Shown piece after piece: positions 63,854 through 64,000 of a stretch of 64,000 nucleotides of DNA. How positions within the stretch are numbered: the first letter of the stretch is position 1; each line of letters opens with the position of its first letter. The stretch comes from Notolepis coatsorum (lineage: Eukaryota; Chordata; Actinopteri; Aulopiformes; Paralepididae). A program made the translations under genes and the position numbers. The stretch spans positions 93,251,182 through 93,315,181 of the forward strand of contig OZ020589.1 of assembly GCA_963971535.1 (NCBI GenBank), in the 5' to 3' direction. The notes under the pieces are model-generated. The model was not told where the DNA came from and did no database searches. It saw only the letters and a program-made list of their open reading frames with translations.

Positions 63854-64000
63854 ATATCTTGGCATTTTGCAGTCTCACATTGCCAGACCTGTATTGTTGT
63901 TTTAGGCCTTGTTTTAGGCCAACCATTGTTGTAGTCGAGTCACTAAATCTCGAGTCAAGTCTTGAGTCACTAAATCTCAAGTCGAGTCTCGAGTTCCCAG
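63854..64000. other. Window end; short TCGAGTC-rich repeat
   Basis: Ends in imperfect repeats of CACTAAATCTCRAGTC. No gene. Confidence 0.4.

Overview
The window looks like a transposon-dense, probably gene-poor stretch of a ray-finned (teleost) fish genome. The evidence is the repeat content: Ty3/Gypsy and BEL/Pao LTR retrotransposons, L2/Rex-type and L1/Tx1-type LINEs, hAT- and piggyBac-like DNA elements, a tRNA-derived SINE, and long CA/GT, GA, CTA and poly-G/C runs. I found no convincing host gene, rRNA, functional tRNA, CRISPR array or bacterial-type operon. All long open frames belong to mobile elements.

Layout. 1-13.4 kb is a nest on the minus strand. An old Gypsy remnant (Gypsy-3, 10976-13350) carries a TIR DNA transposon (12127-13275) and was invaded by a chromovirus-like Gypsy (Gypsy-1, from 10975 past the left edge). 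Gypsy-1 was then hit by a LINE in pol (2096-3608) and by a complete Gypsy (Gypsy-2, 5138-10076). Gypsy-2 has apparently identical LTRs, a GTAAT target-site duplication (TSD) and one 1299-codon gag-pol frame.

13.4-30.7 kb is a mosaic of small elements: a retrovirus-type LTR with primer-binding site and splice donor, minisatellites, a hAT MITE, hAT transposase remnants, LINE tails, a piggyBac-like element, a GTGTGGGCC minisatellite, a SINE, and a plus-strand LINE of the same family as the one in Gypsy-1.

30721-53980 is one full-length L1-type LINE on the minus strand. It has a 10-bp TSD (GGTTTGTTGT), a poly-A tail, ORF1 and ORF2, and is about 6.06 kb once the insertions are subtracted. It was split twice: by a BEL/Pao element (31004-38970, TSD CTAAC) at the end of ORF2, and by Gypsy-4 (39689-48908) inside ORF2. 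The BEL/Pao element has lost its integrase core in frame. Gypsy-4 has lost its zinc knuckles and protease active site in frame.

54-64 kb holds a Gypsy gag fragment, a (TG)64 run, a TTAA palindromic element, the rearranged Gypsy-5 (55892-59709) with an inverted copy of its own 3' end and a LINE inside, a solo LTR inside a LINE, a minisatellite split by another LINE, a snap-back repeat and a third hAT MITE copy. A 293-bp piece of Gypsy-5 integrase is repeated, apparently without change, inside the LINE at 62136-62428.

The elements do not form a pathway. They record successive insertions whose order can be read from the TSDs. No previously undescribed cellular system was recognised. The most notable items are the nested L1, the two LTR elements with in-frame domain losses, the young Gypsy-2, the inverted Gypsy-5 and the 293-bp duplicated patch.
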